This document shows, piece by piece, positions 24,713 to 33,396 of a stretch of DNA of 64,000 nt. The notes beneath the pieces were generated by a model. That model was not told the DNA's origin, ran no database searches, and saw only the letters and a list, made by a program, of their open reading frames with translations. The position numbers and the translations under genes are program-made. The stretch lies in assembly GCF_002252525.1 (NCBI RefSeq), contig NZ_NNRM01000021.1, positions 1-64,000 on the forward strand. The letters run 5' to 3'. The stretch's first letter is position 1. Each line of letters opens with the position of its first letter. The stretch comes from Brucella pseudogrignonensis (lineage in GTDB: Bacteria > Pseudomonadota > Alphaproteobacteria > Rhizobiales > Rhizobiaceae).

Positions 24713-25728
24713 ACCAAACCGTCGACAGCCATAAAACTGTCCGGGTCTTTGTCGTCGTTCCGCCGCGCACGCTTTTGCTTGACGTGGCGGGGCCGATGGA
24801 GGTTTTGCGCAAGGCTAATCTGGAGCAAAACAGGGTGCAGTTTGAAGTGACGTTTATCGGGCCTTCCGAAACGACGCTCAGCTCCATCGGCCTCACGCTT
24901 GCAAATATTGAGCCTCTACCCGATCACCTGCCAGATGATGCGCTTGTGGTGATATCCGGCTCAGCTGACATTCCGCTTGGGACTGCTGTCGTTAATCGCG
25001 ACGAAGATGCAGCGCTTGAAACGCAAATCGTGAGCTGGATGCGTCGTAGGATCCGTCCGGGTATCAAATTGGTTTCAATCTGCTCTGGTGCACTCCTAGC
25101 AGCACGCGCGGGTTTGCTTGAAGGGTATGACTGCACCACGCATCATATGGCGATTGATGAGCTGCATCGACTTGCGCCGACCGCGCATGTTCTGCAAAAC
25201 CGTTTGTTTGTGGAGGATCGCGACAGGCTGACCAGTGCGGGCATTACTGCCGGTATTGATCTAATGCTGCATATTCTGGCCGAGATGGCAGGGCATGCAC
25301 TGGCTCTATCAGTGGCGCGTTATCTTGTGGTTTATCTGCGTCGCAGCGGTGGCGATCCGCAGCTTTCGCCATGGCTTGAAGGCCGCAATCACATGCATCC
25401 TGTGGTGCATCGTGCGCAGGATGCTGTGGCTGCAAATCCGGCTGAAAACTGGTCTGTCGAGAAACTCGCTGACGTCAGCGGGGCAAGCCCGCGCAATCTT
25501 TCACGCCTGTTCAATGAACATGCAGGCATGAGCGTGATTGATTATGCCAATCGGCTGAAAATAAGCCTTGCTCGCGAAATGCTGCTGAATTCGGCTCTCG
25601 ATATGGAGAATATTGCTGAGCGAGCAGGGTTCGCGTCAGCAAGACAGTTCCGCAGAGTGTGGGAGCGGATATACGATACACCGCCTAGTCGTATGCGGGC
25701 ATTTGCGACAGATAACTCTGCCTACTGA
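24709..25728 (+). CDS. GlxA-family transcriptional regulator (DJ-1/PfpI plus AraC HTH)
   Basis: The 339-residue protein has a DJ-1/PfpI-like N-terminal domain (about 10-190): VFVVVPPRTLLLDVAGPMEVLRKAN, and VSICSGALLAARAGLLEGYDCTTHH, whose Cys sits at the nucleophile elbow. A C-terminal AraC double HTH follows (about 240-335): SGASPRNLSRLFNEHAGMS and AERAGFASARQFRRVWER. The start at 24709 overlaps the hydrolase stop; the longer frame from 24598 is antisense-free but redundant with that gene. Such regulators generally sense small metabolites. Its end overlaps the convergent 88-codon gene by 7 bases. Confidence 0.9.
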   Translation: MNQTVDSHKTVRVFVVVPPRTLLLDVAGPMEVLRKANLEQNRVQFEVTFIGPSETTLSSIGLTLANIEPLPDHLPDDALVVISGSADIPLGTAVVNRDEDAALETQIVSWMRRRIRPGIKLVSICSGALLAARAGLLEGYDCTTHHMAIDELHRLAPTAHVLQNRLFVEDRDRLTSAGITAGIDLMLHILAEMAGHALALSVARYLVVYLRRSGGDPQLSPWLEGRNHMHPVVHRAQDAVAANPAENWSVEKLADVSGASPRNLSRLFNEHAGMSVIDYANRLKISLAREMLLNSALDMENIAERAGFASARQFRRVWERIYDTPPSRMRAFATDNSAY

Positions 25729-25988
25729 AGAACACGATCCTGCAGGAAGGTGCCTGCAATAATCTGTTCGCGCATTTTCTCGATAAGTTCGAGTGCGCTG
25801 TCTTCGCCTGTTGAACGCATAAGTTCTGTAAGGGCTGTAGTGAAAGCAGCTTCCGCCAGAATTTCTGGCTCAATTCCTTCGGAAATGCCGTCTGCCCAGG
25901 CTTCATTCTGGTATTCAATCGCAACAAGCTTCTTTTCGCGGGCGATCATCTCGTCCAGATCTGCTGGCATATATTCCATAGACTTCAT
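25722..25988 (-). CDS. Conserved hypothetical protein (88 aa)
   Basis: The 88-residue acidic protein begins MKSMEYMPADLDEMIAREKK and appears mostly helical, with no membrane segment, signal peptide or known motif. Met6 (25973) could be the true start. It converges with the GlxA gene, overlapping by 7 bases. I recognise no family. Its acidic composition and sensible helical periodicity make it a better coding candidate than the opposite frame at 25750-26058. Confidence 0.65.
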   Translation of the reverse strand: MKSMEYMPADLDEMIAREKKLVAIEYQNEAWADGISEGIEPEILAEAAFTTALTELMRSTGEDSALELIEKMREQIIAGTFLQDRVLQ

Positions 25989-26143
25989 CCCGGCTTGCGC
26001 CCTTCTTGCTGTATCAGCTGATTTCTCACCATTGGGAGCACAATCACCTGCAGCCTGACTGTCACGTTTAAGACAGTGTTAACAGATTAAAGCGGATTTG
26101 AATGAGGCAATTTCTGCCCATCCGCACAAGACTGAATAATTGG

Positions 26144-26518
26144 TTAATTCCCATAGCGCGAGATAAGCTCGTTCGACAAGCTTTCTCCTTCCTTCATGTA
26201 GCGATCAATCGCCGCAAGAGCCGAGGGTGTGCAACGAACATAATTGTCGCTGAAAACGCGGTATCCATGGTTGAAGCTTGAAACAAGACGTACTCGCTCG
26301 GCTTCATCAGGTTTTTCGGCGGCAATTATGGCATCCATGCGCTCACGCCATTCGTTGCTGGTTTCTCCGCAAAGGTTGCGCAGATAGTGAAGCGAGCCAA
26401 GCACTTCCGCAATTCTGAGCATTTTGCCCTCATAAGGAGCATCCTGAGCAGAAAAGGCCGGGGACAGAATGCCCAGCCAGAATGCTATCACCAAAATGGA
26501 AAGCCGTTTTTCCTGCAA
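26144..26518 (-). CDS. TIGR02301-family exported protein
   Basis: The protein has 124 residues if the TTG at 26518 is the start. That start is favoured because GAGGGG lies 6 bases upstream on the coding strand and it removes the overlap with the Nudix gene. A signal peptide (LQEKRLSILVIAFWLGILSPAFSAQD) is followed by YEGKMLRIAEVLGSLHYLRNLCGETSNEWRERM and CTPSALAAIDRYMKEGE, the conserved pattern of this alphaproteobacterial family. Two Cys residues may form a disulfide in the periplasm. The function is unknown. Confidence 0.82.
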   Translation of the reverse strand: MQEKRLSILVIAFWLGILSPAFSAQDAPYEGKMLRIAEVLGSLHYLRNLCGETSNEWRERMDAIIAAEKPDEAERVRLVSSFNHGYRVFSDNYVRCTPSALAAIDRYMKEGESLSNELISRYGN

Positions 26519-26567
26519 TATACGCCCCTCTGAAGAAAGAAATTCCTGAATGAGAAACGGGGCCACT

Positions 26568-27026
26568 TCAAGGCGATACGGAATGCGCGCCTGAAGCATC
26601 CTCAATTTCAGCGACAGAGCGCGCCACATCCAGCGTACTATCCGTCACATTTGCATGGGCCATTTCTTCGATGCTCAGCCAGTGTATTGCAGCTGCATCG
26701 TCGCCGGCCTGTTCCTCACCGGAAACGTCAAACGCACGATAAACTGACAGGAAGTAGCTCTTTGAATAGGCCTTGCCTTCGAGTGCCAGATCAACTGTGA
26801 TAACATGGCGGAGAGAACCCGCATCCAGTGCAGTTTCTTCTTTCAGTTCTCGAATGGCAGCTTCTTCCGGCGTTTCCCCAGCTTCGATACTGCCTCCCGG
26901 AAAAGCCAGCCAGCCTTTCCATGGTTCCTTGCCGCGTTCGACCAGCAAGAAGCGGCCATCGCGGCGACATATGAGAGAAACACCGTGTATCTGAACGGGG
27001 GCAGGGATGACGGGAACTGTAACCAT
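26568..27026 (-). CDS. Nudix hydrolase
   Basis: The 152-residue protein has a complete Nudix box, GGSIEAGETPEEAAIRELKEETAL (G-X5-E-X7-REUXEEXXU), after WKGWLAFPGG. The family hydrolyses nucleoside diphosphates linked to another moiety; the substrate is unknown. I chose the ATG at 27026 over the TTG at 27047. It lies just upstream of the TIGR02301 gene on the same strand with a 49-base gap and is divergent from the SRAP gene. Confidence 0.86.
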   Translation of the reverse strand: MVTVPVIPAPVQIHGVSLICRRDGRFLLVERGKEPWKGWLAFPGGSIEAGETPEEAAIRELKEETALDAGSLRHVITVDLALEGKAYSKSYFLSVYRAFDVSGEEQAGDDAAAIHWLSIEEMAHANVTDSTLDVARSVAEIEDASGAHSVSP

Positions 27027-27109
27027 GCACAAGCTATGATGCGGCAAACCGCTTTTGGCAACAGCAAAGCCCGCTTGACGATTAACTCAAAAGTCTGAAC
27101 ATGGCCGCT

Positions 27110-27892
27110 ATGTGTGGACGTTTTTCTCTGACTGCCAGCCGCGAAGAAGTTGAAGCCCTGCTCGGTGCAATGATCGAGGAGGATTTTCCTCCGCGCTACA
27201 ATATTGCACCAACGCAGCCGATACTCTCTATTCTGGCAGGCGAAACGCCGCCTCCGGGAAGCAACAGGCCCGACCGTATCGGGATGTTGGTGCGCTGGGG
27301 GTTTGTGCCGTCATGGGTCAAGGATCCCAACGACTGGAATCTTGTCTTCAACATTCGTTCTGAAACGGCGGCCGAGAAAAATTCTTTCCGTGCGGCACTC
27401 AATCATCGGCGTGCGCTGATTCCCGCTTCCGGCTTTTACGAATGGCGGCGCGAGGGAAAGAACAAAGCGCAGGCTTATTGGATCAGGCCACGCAACGGCG
27501 GTATCGTGGCTTTTGGTGCGCTCGTTGAAACATGGAGCAGCGCTGACGGCTCGCAAATCGATACAGCGGGTATTCTGACCACAAGTGCAAACGGATTTCT
27601 CCGTCCCATCCACGAGCGTATGCCTGTGGTGGTGAAGCCAGAGGATTATGCCCGCTGGCTTAACTGCAAGACCCTGCTTCCGCGAGAGGTGGCCGACATC
27701 ATGCGGCCAGTTCAGGATGACTTTTTTGAAGCCATTCCGGTGTCGGACAAGGTCAACAAAGTTGCCAATACCTCTCCTGACGTTCAGGCGAGAGTAGAGG
27801 AAAATCTTGTGGCGCCATCACTGGATCAGGCCAAAAGAAAGAAAAAGCCGGGGTCAGGTGATGAGCCCGACGGTCAGCTTTCCATGTTCTGA
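27110..27892 (+). CDS. SRAP/HMCES-type abasic-site protein (YedK)
   Basis: SRAP proteins form a covalent thiazolidine link with abasic sites in single-stranded DNA through Cys2. The ATG at 27110 is required as the start because it places Cys2 right after the initiator (MCGRFSLT); the ATG at 27101 would bury the Cys, giving MAAMC. Other motifs are PRYNIAPTQP, NIRSETAAEKNSFR, ASGFYEWRREG (catalytic Glu) and ANGFLRPIHERMPV (catalytic His). The length is 260 residues. The C-terminus is Lys-rich. Confidence 0.92.
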   Translation: MCGRFSLTASREEVEALLGAMIEEDFPPRYNIAPTQPILSILAGETPPPGSNRPDRIGMLVRWGFVPSWVKDPNDWNLVFNIRSETAAEKNSFRAALNHRRALIPASGFYEWRREGKNKAQAYWIRPRNGGIVAFGALVETWSSADGSQIDTAGILTTSANGFLRPIHERMPVVVKPEDYARWLNCKTLLPREVADIMRPVQDDFFEAIPVSDKVNKVANTSPDVQARVEENLVAPSLDQAKRKKKPGSGDEPDGQLSMF

Positions 27893-27924
27893 CGAGCCGG
27901 ACGCTGACGACGCGATGAAGCGGA

Positions 27925-28092
27925 TCAGCCTGTCTTTTTGACTGCCAGAATTGAGCGGCGCGTATTGTCGTTGCGACCTTTGCTTTCGCGATTGGTCTTG
28001 CTCATCAACGCTGCAACGAGCACGGCCGGTCCGATTTCGCGGTACTGGTCAATGAGCTTGTCTTGCCGTGGTTGCAGTTCATTTTTAGGCAT
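27925..28092 (-). CDS. Small conserved hypothetical protein (55 aa)
   Basis: The 55-residue protein begins MPKNELQPRQDKLIDQYREI and ends in a basic tail, without membrane segment. GAGGA is placed well before the ATG at 28092, so I prefer this over the frame start at 28110. The RQDKLIDQYREIGPAVLVAAL core looks like a two-helix unit. I believe similar small proteins occur in other Rhizobiales, but cannot name a family or function. Confidence 0.6.
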   Translation of the reverse strand: MPKNELQPRQDKLIDQYREIGPAVLVAALMSKTNRESKGRNDNTRRSILAVKKTG

Positions 28093-28335
28093 TGGTCCAT
28101 CCTCTTCCAAATTACACTCACTATTTTGTGATTGATTGGGACGGAATGAAGGCTGTTTAGAGCCGGTTTTGAGGAATTCCGGTTAACATCAACGGGATAG
28201 GGATGAAGGGGCTGTGAGGTTGCCGAAATGCCACAGCGATTTTGAAGAGGCGGGCTTCATATAAGCCTTTCAGGCAGTCCAGCTTCACCAGTCTGAGGGA
28301 AATGCTTTATTTCTATTGAACTTTTTCAAAAGCTC

Positions 28336-28364
28336 TTGACGTGATTGAGGTCGAGAGAGATAAG
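28336..28364 (+). promoter_or_regulatory. Putative promoter of the cysS-cimA leader
   Basis: TTGACG (28336-28341), a 17-base spacer and GATAAG (28359-28364) form a reasonable -35/-10 pair. Transcription would begin near 28371, essentially at the ATG of the leader ORF. Confidence 0.5.
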
Positions 28365-28371
28365 TAGCGTC

Positions 28372-28422
28372 ATGAAAACGCCGACCACGATCATTTGTAT
28401 TGGTTCGATTATTATTGGCTAG
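28372..28422 (+). CDS. Ile-rich leader peptide ORF (16 aa)
   Basis: The ORF encodes MKTPTTIICIGSIIIG and then TAG. Six of 16 residues are Ile, three of them consecutive, plus one Cys. No ribosome site precedes it, but the promoter above would make it leaderless, as is known for the Sinorhizobium trpL leader. A hairpin of 8 bp overlaps its stop. The next genes are cysS, a GFA gene and cimA, the entry enzyme of the citramalate route to isoleucine, so an Ile-sensing attenuator is plausible. Confidence 0.55.
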   Translation: MKTPTTIICIGSIIIG

Positions 28423-28435
28423 CAGCTTGCTGGCC
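28417..28435 (+). promoter_or_regulatory. Hairpin at the end of the leader ORF
   Basis: GGCTAGCA (28417-28424) pairs with TGCTGGCC (28428-28435), 8 bp including one G-T pair, with a 3-base loop. It spans the leader stop codon, a position fitting a pause or anti-terminator arm. Alternative pairings exist between 28422-28426 and 28491-28495 (GCAGC/GCTGC) and between 28446-28450 and 28486-28490 (CGTCT/AGACG). No clean terminator with a T tract is visible. Confidence 0.5.
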
Positions 28436-28537
28436 CGGCCGTTTTCGTCTCCCCTACCATAAAACAGGATGATAACGCCCCGGCCAGACGGCTGCGGTCT
28501 TTAGTGCCCGTATTTTCAGGTCTTTTGGGGAAATAAA

Positions 28538-30055
28538 ATGGCTGATGCGCCGCGACTACGCCTATACAATACTGCCACTCGCACGAAGGAGAATTTCACC
28601 CCCATCGATGCGAATAATGTGCGCATGTATGTCTGCGGACCGACTGTTTATGACTTTGCCCATATCGGCAACGCACGTCCGGTTATCGTCTTTGACGTTC
28701 TTTTCCGCCTGCTGCGCCATTTCTATGGTGCGGAAAAAGTCACTTATGCGCGTAACATCACCGATGTTGACGACAAGATCAACGCGCGTGCTGCTACTGA
28801 ATATCCCAACGTTCCGCTTAATGAAGCAATCCGCCGGGTGACTGAAGGCACAAACAACCAGTTTCAAGCTGATATCAAGGCTCTGGCAAATCTGGAGCCG
28901 TCGAGCCAGCCGCGTGCAACCGAGCACCTCGACGACATGCGTAATATCATTGAGAAGCTGATCGAGCGCGGTGTTGCCTATGTTGCAGATGAGCATGTGC
29001 TGTTTTCCCCATCAGCGATGAACGCTTTGGGTGGCGCACGCTATGGCGCACTTTCCCACCGTCCATTCGATGAGATGCTGGCCGGTGCTCGCGTCGATGT
29101 CGCTTCTTACAAGCGCGACGAGATGGATTTTGTGCTGTGGAAGCCATCACGTAATGGTGAACCCGGTTGGCCTTCACCGGCAGGTATTGCAACGCTTGGT
29201 CGTCCCGGCTGGCATATCGAGTGCTCGGCCATGTCTATGGCCAAGCTGCTGGCGCCTTTTGGCGGTGGTTTGAAGTGTGATGATCCGTATAAGAACCAGT
29301 TCGACATTCATGGCGGTGGCATCGATCTTGTGTTCCCGCATCATGAAAACGAGCTTGCGCAATCATGCTGCGCATTCGGAACTGAGCGTATGGCCAACAT
29401 CTGGATGCATAATGGATTCCTTCAGGTTGAAGGGCAGAAGATGTCTAAGTCGCTTGGCAACTTCATAACCATTCGCGATGTGCTGAACGATGGTTTGCCG
29501 CAGCTTGGTGTCTGGGATGACAAGGATGCTCGCGATCGCTGGGTCGGTCTGGCTGCTCGTCTTTCTATGCTGCAAACGCATTACCGCGAGCCGATCAACT
29601 GGACGGCGCAGCGTCTGGCAGAATCTGCCGAAGAGCTGCATCGGTGGTATGGTTTGTTGCGCGATGCAGACTTTGCTGCGCCTTCTGCACTTTCCGTTGT
29701 TGAAGAAGTCGCTGACGCATTGTCGGACGATCTCAACACCTGGTCTGCTATCACGGCTCTACGCAAAGCATTCAAGGCCAAGGACGTTGCAGCTTTGGGC
29801 GAGGGCATGGCGCTATTAGGCTTGCTCGACCCTTACTTTGTGACAGCACAGGATGTGCCGGTATTTGCAAAGGCAGATGTTGATACAGCTGCAATCGATG
29901 CATTGATTGCCGAGCGCCTGAATTTCATAGCTGGCAAGAACTGGGCAGAAGCAGATCGTATTCGCGATGAACTTCTGGCGCAGGGCGTGCAGTTGAAGGA
30001 CGGCAAACATCCTGACACCGGCGAACGCATCACGACATGGGAAGTGGTAAGCTGA
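28538..30055 (+). CDS. cysS: Cysteinyl-tRNA synthetase
   Basis: It charges tRNA-Cys. The 505-residue class I synthetase has the HIGH-type motif [13 protein letters not shown] (about 34-46), KMSKS in [10 protein letters not shown] (about 300-309) and the zinc residues [12 protein letters not shown] and HHENELAQS. The ribosome site is GGGG at 28527-28530. It lies downstream of the Ile-rich leader and 27 bases before the GFA gene, forming a probable three-gene transcript ending with cimA. Confidence 0.97.
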   Translation: MADAPRLRLYNTATRTKENFTPIDANNVRMYVCGPTVYDFAHIGNARPVIVFDVLFRLLRHFYGAEKVTYARNITDVDDKINARAATEYPNVPLNEAIRRVTEGTNNQFQADIKALANLEPSSQPRATEHLDDMRNIIEKLIERGVAYVADEHVLFSPSAMNALGGARYGALSHRPFDEMLAGARVDVASYKRDEMDFVLWKPSRNGEPGWPSPAGIATLGRPGWHIECSAMSMAKLLAPFGGGLKCDDPYKNQFDIHGGGIDLVFPHHENELAQSCCAFGTERMANIWMHNGFLQVEGQKMSKSLGNFITIRDVLNDGLPQLGVWDDKDARDRWVGLAARLSMLQTHYREPINWTAQRLAESAEELHRWYGLLRDADFAAPSALSVVEEVADALSDDLNTWSAITALRKAFKAKDVAALGEGMALLGLLDPYFVTAQDVPVFAKADVDTAAIDALIAERLNFIAGKNWAEADRIRDELLAQGVQLKDGKHPDTGERITTWEVVS

Positions 30056-30082
30056 CGATCGTTTAGTTTCTGGGAGGAAGCC

Positions 30083-30553
30083 ATGACGCTTGATAATAAG
30101 CCGCTATATAGCGGGGGATGCCAGTGTGGTGCGGTGCGCTTTCGGGTTGAAGGCGCACTCGGCTCGGCTTCGATCTGTCATTGTCGCATGTGCCAGAAGG
30201 CCTTTGGCAATTTCTATGCGCCGCTGGTCTCGGTGGGTGAAGCAAAGTTTATCTGGACTCGCGATGAGCCAAAGCGTTTTCAGTCGTCGAATCACGTCAA
30301 GCGTGGGTTCTGTGCTGAATGCGGAACTCCGCTGACTTACGAGGCGCCGGATGGTGTGGCGCTTTCCATAGGCGCTTTCGATGCGCCGGAAGAGATTGAA
30401 CCCACAATTCAATGGGGTGTCGAAGTCAAGCTTCCCTATGTCGATGACCTCGCAAAACTGCCCGGTTTTGTAACCGAGCGTGATGAGGAAAGTATCGAGT
30501 TCGTACGAACAATGGTGTCTTACCAGCACCCTGATCACGACACTGAAAACTAA
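30083..30553 (+). CDS. GFA-family (glutathione-dependent formaldehyde-activating-like) protein
   Basis: The 156-residue zinc protein has the family pattern GGCQCGAVRFRVEG (about 9-22), CHCRMCQKAFGNFYAP (about 31-46) and FCAECGTPLTYE (about 75-86), six or seven Cys for two zinc sites. The family is named for activating formaldehyde with glutathione, but most members are untested. It is positioned between cysS and cimA with short gaps (27 and 46 bases), so I expect co-transcription. Confidence 0.88.
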   Translation: MTLDNKPLYSGGCQCGAVRFRVEGALGSASICHCRMCQKAFGNFYAPLVSVGEAKFIWTRDEPKRFQSSNHVKRGFCAECGTPLTYEAPDGVALSIGAFDAPEEIEPTIQWGVEVKLPYVDDLAKLPGFVTERDEESIEFVRTMVSYQHPDHDTEN

Positions 30554-30599
30554 AAAGCCATAAATTATCACGGCATACACCCACCGACAGGCAGGCAAA

Positions 30600-32213
30600 A
30601 TGGCACGCGAACGCATCTATATCTACGACACGACTTTGCGAGACGGGCAGCAAACACCCGGCGTTGATTTCTCGGTCGAAGACAAAAAAGCGATTGTCAT
30701 TCTGCTTGAAGAACTGGGTGTCGATTATGTGGAAGGCGGCTATCCGGGTGCAAATCCAACGGATACGGCCTTCTTCAAGAAGCGGCAGACCTCACGGGCC
30801 AAGTTTGCAGCTTTTGGCATGACCAAGCGTGCAGGCGTTTCGGCATCGAATGATCCTGGATTGACTGCACTTCTGCAGGCTTCAAGCGATGCAGTCTGTT
30901 TCGTTGCCAAAAGCTGGGATTACCATGTGCGGATCGCTCTCGGTTGCACCAATGAGGAAAATCTGGAATCGATTACTGCATCGGTGACAGCTGTTCGTAT
31001 GGCTGGTCGTGAGGCGCTGGTTGATTGCGAGCATTTCTTCGATGGATACAAAGCCAACCCTGAATATGCATTGTCTTGTGCGAAGGCTGCCTATGAGGCA
31101 GGCGCTCGTTGGGTCGTGCTTTGCGATACCAATGGCGGGACACAGCCGTCGGAAGTGGCTGAAATCATCAATGCGGTCAAAGCTGTTGTTCCGGGTGAAA
31201 GCCTTGGCATCCACGCACATAATGATACCGAACAGGCAGTCGCCGTTTCGCTTGCCGCAATCGATGCAGGTGTGCGGCATGTGCAGGGAACACTGAATGG
31301 GATCGGTGAGCGTTGCGGTAATGCGAACCTCGTTTCTCTTATTCCGACACTGGCATTGAAGCCTTATTGGGCTGATCGCTTTGAACTTGGTGTCAAGCCT
31401 GATGCGCTGAAAGCAATCACCCGCATTTCACGCGCCTTCGATGATATTCTGAATCGTGCGCCGACCGAGCAGGCGCCCTATACAGGTACGTCCGCCTTTG
31501 CGACCAAGGCAGGCATTCATGCCTCAGCACTGCTTAAAGACCCGCAGACTTATGAGCACGTTCCGCCTGAAACCGTTGGCAATCGCCGTCGCGTCATGGT
31601 TTCGGATCAGGGTGGTAAGTCGAACTTTATCGCCGAACTGGAGCGTCGCGGCATTCGCGTTGCCAAGGACGATGTGCGACTGGATACGTTGATTGCGCTG
31701 GTCAAAGAGCGCGAAGCAGAAGGCTATGCTTATGAAGGTGCCGATGCGAGTTTCGAGCTGTTGGCGAGAGCCATGCTCAACCCGCAGCCAGAATTCTTCA
31801 AAGTCGACTCTTTCCGCTGTCTTGTTGAACGTCGGTTCGATGCCAATGGTTCATTGAAAACTGTTTCCGAAGCCGTGGTGAAGGTCGAAGTCGACGGTGA
31901 AATGCATATGTCGGTTGCCGAAGGTCATGGTCCGGTCAACGCTCTCGATATTGCGCTGCGCAAGGATCTCGGCCGCTATCAGGATGAAATCGAAGATCTC
32001 GAACTGGTGGATTTCAAGGTGCGTATCCTCAATGGCGGTACAGCAGCTATCACCCGCGTTTTGATTGAATCCGGTGATGCTACGGGCGCTCGTTGGCGCA
32101 CGGTTGGCGTCTCCGACAATATCATCGATGCATCGTTTCAGGCGCTGATGGATTCGGTCAATTATAAATTGATGAAGAACCGTTCTTTAGCTGGTCTGGT
32201 GGCTGCTGAATAA
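30600..32213 (+). CDS. cimA: (R)-citramalate synthase
   Basis: It condenses acetyl-CoA with pyruvate to citramalate, a threonine-independent route to isoleucine. The 537-residue length fits the CimA (TIGR00977) type rather than the LeuA type. It has IYDTTLRDGQQTPGVDFSVEDK (about 7-28), the metal motif HAHNDTEQAVA (about 205-215) and NGIGERCGNANLVS. The C-terminal regulatory domain (about 400-530) is the site of isoleucine feedback in known enzymes. Its gene is third after the Ile-rich leader peptide. Confidence 0.9.
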   Translation: MARERIYIYDTTLRDGQQTPGVDFSVEDKKAIVILLEELGVDYVEGGYPGANPTDTAFFKKRQTSRAKFAAFGMTKRAGVSASNDPGLTALLQASSDAVCFVAKSWDYHVRIALGCTNEENLESITASVTAVRMAGREALVDCEHFFDGYKANPEYALSCAKAAYEAGARWVVLCDTNGGTQPSEVAEIINAVKAVVPGESLGIHAHNDTEQAVAVSLAAIDAGVRHVQGTLNGIGERCGNANLVSLIPTLALKPYWADRFELGVKPDALKAITRISRAFDDILNRAPTEQAPYTGTSAFATKAGIHASALLKDPQTYEHVPPETVGNRRRVMVSDQGGKSNFIAELERRGIRVAKDDVRLDTLIALVKEREAEGYAYEGADASFELLARAMLNPQPEFFKVDSFRCLVERRFDANGSLKTVSEAVVKVEVDGEMHMSVAEGHGPVNALDIALRKDLGRYQDEIEDLELVDFKVRILNGGTAAITRVLIESGDATGARWRTVGVSDNIIDASFQALMDSVNYKLMKNRSLAGLVAAE

Positions 32214-32298
32214 GCCGCTTCTTTCACGAAGATTGATGCTTTGATCAGTTTAATTGAATAGATTTTATGGATTGATCGGCGCATAGCAGTCTGACTAA

Positions 32299-32325
32299 CT
32301 CGAAAAAGTTCGTAGCTTTTTCGAG
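32299..32325. promoter_or_regulatory. Perfect inverted repeat before rarD
   Basis: CTCGAAAAAG (32299-32308) pairs perfectly with CTTTTTCGAG (32316-32325) around a 7-base loop. It ends 24 bases before the preferred rarD start (32350). Without a T tract beyond the stem it may be a regulator site or part of a cimA terminator. Confidence 0.45.
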
Positions 32326-32349
32326 CCTACACTTAATTCGGAGATGGAA

Positions 32350-33270
32350 ATGACCGAGCAAACCTTATCCGGAGGCCAGCTTTCAGATGGAAGCCGTGGC
32401 TTCATGATGGCTATGGGGGCTTATGGTCTTTGGGCTATTTTGCCCTTCTATCTCAAGGCTTTGTCACATCTCCCCGCACTTGAAATTGTCGCGCATCGCG
32501 TAATCTGGTCGGTGCCAGTTGCGGCGATTTTGCTACTCTTCATCGGACAATTTCGCACGATCCTTGATGCTCTGCGCAAGCCGCGAATGCTTGCAATGGC
32601 TGCACTGACCGCTGCACTTATCACTGTAAACTGGTCGGTTTATGTTTGGGCTGTTGCGCATGACCAGATTATCGGCGCCGCACTCGGATACTATATCAAT
32701 CCACTATTCAATGTGGTTTTGGGCGGGCTGTTTCTCGGTGAGCGGTTGTCAAAAGTGCAGTATGTTGCAGTCGGCTTTGCATTTGCCGCTGTTCTCGTTT
32801 TGACTCTCAATGCTGGTGGCCTGCCTTGGGTTTCACTGGTGCTACCGCTGACATTTGGTCTTTACGGATTTTTCCGCAAGTCTTTGCCTATGCCACCTTT
32901 GCAGGGCTTTACGCTTGAAGTAGTTATCCTTTCGATCCCAGCACTTGGCTATGTTTTCTGGTTGATGGCCAATGGTCAGGATCATTTCTTCTCAGGCACT
33001 ATGTCGAACGTTTCGCTGCTGTTACTTGCAGGACCGTTCACTGCAATTCCGCTGATCCTATATGCGGGCGGTGCAAAGCTTCTGCGTTATACGACGCTTG
33101 GCCTTATGCAGTATCTGACGCCTACGCTGCTGTTTATCTTCGCAATTTTCATTTTCCACGAGCCATTTTCGAATGCGCAGCTCGTAGCTTTTGTTCTCAT
33201 CTGGACAGGCCTGATTATCTACACATGGTCGTCTTTGTCGGCGCATCGTAAGGCACGCGCCAGAGCCTGA
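32350..33270 (+). CDS. rarD: RarD/EamA-family transporter
   Basis: This is a ten-helix drug/metabolite superfamily permease. The RarD signature features are GAYGLWAILPFYLKAL near the N-terminus, ALEIVAHRVIWSVP, NWSVYVWAVAHDQIIGAALGYYINPLFNV and RYTTLGLMQYLTPTLLF. GGAG at 32340-32343 fits the ATG at 32350 (306 residues) better than the ATG at 32344, which it nearly touches. Transport substrate unknown; RarD was first noted with chloramphenicol sensitivity. It stands between cimA and the LytM gene. Confidence 0.9.
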   Translation: MTEQTLSGGQLSDGSRGFMMAMGAYGLWAILPFYLKALSHLPALEIVAHRVIWSVPVAAILLLFIGQFRTILDALRKPRMLAMAALTAALITVNWSVYVWAVAHDQIIGAALGYYINPLFNVVLGGLFLGERLSKVQYVAVGFAFAAVLVLTLNAGGLPWVSLVLPLTFGLYGFFRKSLPMPPLQGFTLEVVILSIPALGYVFWLMANGQDHFFSGTMSNVSLLLLAGPFTAIPLILYAGGAKLLRYTTLGLMQYLTPTLLFIFAIFIFHEPFSNAQLVAFVLIWTGLIIYTWSSLSAHRKARARA

Positions 33271-33300
33271 TAAATTTAACTTGAGCGTTTGAGCTTCTAT

Positions 33301-33325
33301 CTCCGGTGGATTATGGCCACCGGAG
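33301..33325 (+). terminator. Hairpin after rarD
   Basis: CTCCGGTGG (33301-33309) pairs with CCACCGGAG (33317-33325). It follows the rarD stop by 31 bases. It falls inside a longer open frame of the LytM gene, one reason to prefer a later start for that gene. Confidence 0.45.
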
Positions 33326-33396
33326 CCATAATTTGGCCGTGCTCTGGCCCTCTGGTCCGTTTGTTATTTCAGATGGAATTTGGAGCCGCTCACTGC

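Noticed and set aside
26519-26629. Upstream extension of the TIGR02301 protein
   Set aside because: It would overlap the Nudix gene by 62 bases and put a charged stretch before the signal peptide; a TTG with a good ribosome site explains the start better.
33289-33396. N-terminal extension of the LytM gene
   Set aside because: It includes a 9-bp perfect hairpin following rarD and lacks a ribosome site at its start, so I took the later ATG; this remains uncertain.
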